Source of the DNA: Promethearchaeota archaeon
Lineage (GTDB): Archaea > Asgardarchaeota > Lokiarchaeia > Sigynarchaeales > MK-D1
Assembly: GCA_016839865.1 (NCBI GenBank)
Contig: JAEOTN010000139.1
Coordinates: 1-15,480 of the forward strand
Direction: 5' to 3'
DNA length: 15,480 nt
The position numbers and the translations under genes are program-made. Positions 14,458 through 15,480 of this stretch are shown here, one piece after another (position 1 is the stretch's first letter; each line of letters begins with the position of its first letter). Below the pieces are notes generated by a model. The model was not told the DNA's origin. It did not search any database and saw only the letters and a program-made list of their open reading frames with translations.

Positions 14458-15294
14458 TTATGAAGATTCCATAGTGGTTTGGATTTTCTTCACAACTTCC
14501 TCAAATGCTTTAGCGCTTGGGGAATTGGAATTTTGAATAATAAAAGGTAATCCATCGTCTCCATGGATTCGTACATCTATCTCAAAAGGGATTCTACCTA
14601 AGAAGGGTACTTTTAGTGCATCAGCTGCTTTTTCTCCTCCACCAATTCCGAATATATTTACAGATTCCCCACAATGTGGACAAGTATAGCCGGCCATATT
14701 TTCTACAATTCCAAGCATATCCCGTCCTATCGTTTTTGCCATGTTAACGGTTTTTCTGGAATCTAACAAAGCTACATCTTGTGGAGTAGTTACAATAACT
14801 ACTCCCGCACCTTCAATAAGTTGCATGATATCCAAAGTTTCATCGCTTGTTCCAGGTGGTAAATCCAAAACGAGGTAATCTAATTCGCCCCATTCTGCTT
14901 CCGCAAGAAACTGACGAATTGCACCCATTTTCATTGGACCCCTCCAAATCACCGGTGTATCATCAGTTTCTAATAAGAAAGCCATACTCATAACACGTAA
15001 ATTCATTGGTCCTATTACTGGTCGGAATGTTTTGGTTTCAGCATTCACTTCAGGACGCATTCCTCCCATGTTAAGCATATGAGGAACATTTGGTCCTGTA
15101 ATATCGACATCTAGGATACCGACAGTTTTTCCTAATGCTGCAAGTTTAATAGCCAAATTTACGGCTACTGTGGTTTTTCCCACTCCACCTTTACCACTCA
15201 TTACCACAACTTTATATTTGATTTTCGCTAATCGTTCTTTTATTAGATCCTCACGCTTTTGAGCTTCCATTTTTTTATCAAAATAATCTGACAT
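14458..15294 (-). CDS. Mrp/NBP35-family Fe-S cluster carrier ATPase
   Basis: This is a 278-residue P-loop protein of the MinD/Mrp/NBP35 type. The deviant Walker [10 protein letters not shown] (34-42) with its signature Lys K35 follows VVVMS. Switch I and II regions are [14 protein letters not shown] (61-74) and [10 protein letters not shown] (143-152). The dimer-bridging CxxC that holds a [4Fe-4S] cluster is C205-P-H-C208. The N-terminal Cys motif of eukaryotic NBP35 is absent, as in most archaeal and bacterial Mrp/ApbC proteins, and so is the bacterial DUF59 domain. The family carries and hands over Fe-S clusters to target enzymes; the window contains two Fe-S enzymes (dehydratase and AOR) as possible clients, though Mrp serves the whole cell. 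ATG 15294 is preceded by AGGAG eleven bases upstream. First gene of a possible two-gene unit with the crotonase. Confidence 0.92.
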   Translation of the reverse strand: MSDYFDKKMEAQKREDLIKERLAKIKYKVVVMSGKGGVGKTTVAVNLAIKLAALGKTVGILDVDITGPNVPHMLNMGGMRPEVNAETKTFRPVIGPMNLRVMSMAFLLETDDTPVIWRGPMKMGAIRQFLAEAEWGELDYLVLDLPPGTSDETLDIMQLIEGAGVVIVTTPQDVALLDSRKTVNMAKTIGRDMLGIVENMAGYTCPHCGESVNIFGIGGGEKAADALKVPFLGRIPFEIDVRIHGDDGLPFIIQNSNSPSAKAFEEVVKKIQTTMESS

Positions 15295-15305
15295 TTTGTT
15301 ATATA

Positions 15306-15343
15306 TCTCCTAGTACAAGCGAGACAATTCACAGTATATATTA
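15306..15343 (-). promoter_or_regulatory. Promoter and ribosome binding site of the Mrp gene
   Basis: On the minus strand TAATATATAC at 15343-15334 is a strong TATA-like core predicting a transcript start near 15312. AGGAGA at 15311-15306 is the Shine-Dalgarno, eleven bases before the ATG, a little longer than usual. Confidence 0.45.
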
Positions 15344-15395
15344 AAAGTGATTCTTCCAAATCAAACGAATTAAACGAAAAATCTTATAGGAAAAA

Positions 15396-15425
15396 CCTAG
15401 TAAATCTATTTAGGAATTTTTTTTT
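15396..15425. repeat. Imperfect inverted repeat followed by nine T in the last intergenic region
   Basis: CCTAGTAAAT and ATTTAGG (15396-15414) form imperfect arms around CT, followed by T9 at 15417-15425. It lies between the divergent Mrp gene and the start of the next gene, so a regulatory site is more likely than a terminator. It shares CTAGTAAAT with 6985 and 11334. Confidence 0.3.
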
Positions 15426-15449
15426 ATGTAATAATCAGAGTAGATTGTT

Positions 15450-15480
15450 ATGCCAAAAGAGAAAAAAAAACCATTTGATC
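15450..15480 (+). CDS. Start of a possible next gene, cut by the window edge
   Basis: ATG at 15450 opens a frame that reads MPKEKKKPFD before the window ends. The lysine-rich start is plausible for an archaeal nucleic-acid-associated protein, but ten codons cannot be assigned. No convincing Shine-Dalgarno is seen. Confidence 0.3.
   Translation, partial: MPKEKKKPFD

Noticed and set aside
15396..15425. Hairpin plus T9 as an intrinsic terminator
   Set aside because: The arms are short and imperfect and it lies between two divergent genes, where no transcript should end.

Overview
This A+T-rich window most likely comes from an Asgard archaeon (Lokiarchaeia-like or a relative). The evidence is a mix of archaeal housekeeping genes and eukaryote-like signature proteins. 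The archaeal genes are a 20S proteasome alpha subunit, a tungsten-type aldehyde:ferredoxin oxidoreductase, an Mrp/NBP35 ATPase and a CdrS-type ribbon-helix-helix protein. The eukaryote-like proteins are a Rag/Arf-type GTPase carrying a C-terminal roadblock/longin-like domain, a von Willebrand A protein with two RING-like zinc modules, and an alpha-solenoid TPR protein. No rRNA, tRNA, CRISPR array, insertion sequence or phage gene was seen. The lineage is inferred from gene content, not from a marker phylogeny.

Region 1 (about 1-5070) is the eukaryote-like/informational part: a small RHH regulator, the vWA-RING-RING protein, the TPR protein, then psmA (minus strand, converging on the TPR gene) and a divergently transcribed GTPase. 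The most striking detail is the start of psmA. The conserved gate-forming N-terminus (YDR motif) is encoded in frame upstream of the first ATG. The only well-placed initiation codon after a strong Shine-Dalgarno is ATA (or ATC), so the gene appears to use a non-canonical start.

Region 2 (about 5074-13590) reads as a catabolic block: an acetolactate-synthase-like ThDP enzyme, a divergent IlvD/Edd-family dehydratase, a Gfo/Idh/MocA oxidoreductase, a GPH-family sugar:cation symporter, a small protein of unknown function, and an aldehyde:ferredoxin oxidoreductase. Together these could import and oxidise a sugar or polyol, dehydrate the sugar acid, cleave or decarboxylate the 2-keto acid with ThDP, and oxidise the aldehyde with ferredoxin as acceptor. 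This pathway is an inference. The classical partners of branched-chain amino acid synthesis (ilvN, ilvC) are absent here.

Region 3 (about 13606-15480) holds an enoyl-CoA hydratase/isomerase-family protein lacking one catalytic Glu, the Mrp/NBP35 Fe-S carrier ATPase upstream of it, and the first codons of a probable next gene on the plus strand.

Four convergent gene pairs have only 1-15 nt between stop codons, so their terminators must lie inside the opposing coding sequence. Several intergenic regions share a CTAGTAAAT-type sequence that may be an operator. TATA-like elements are visible upstream of most transcription units, but these are by-eye calls.
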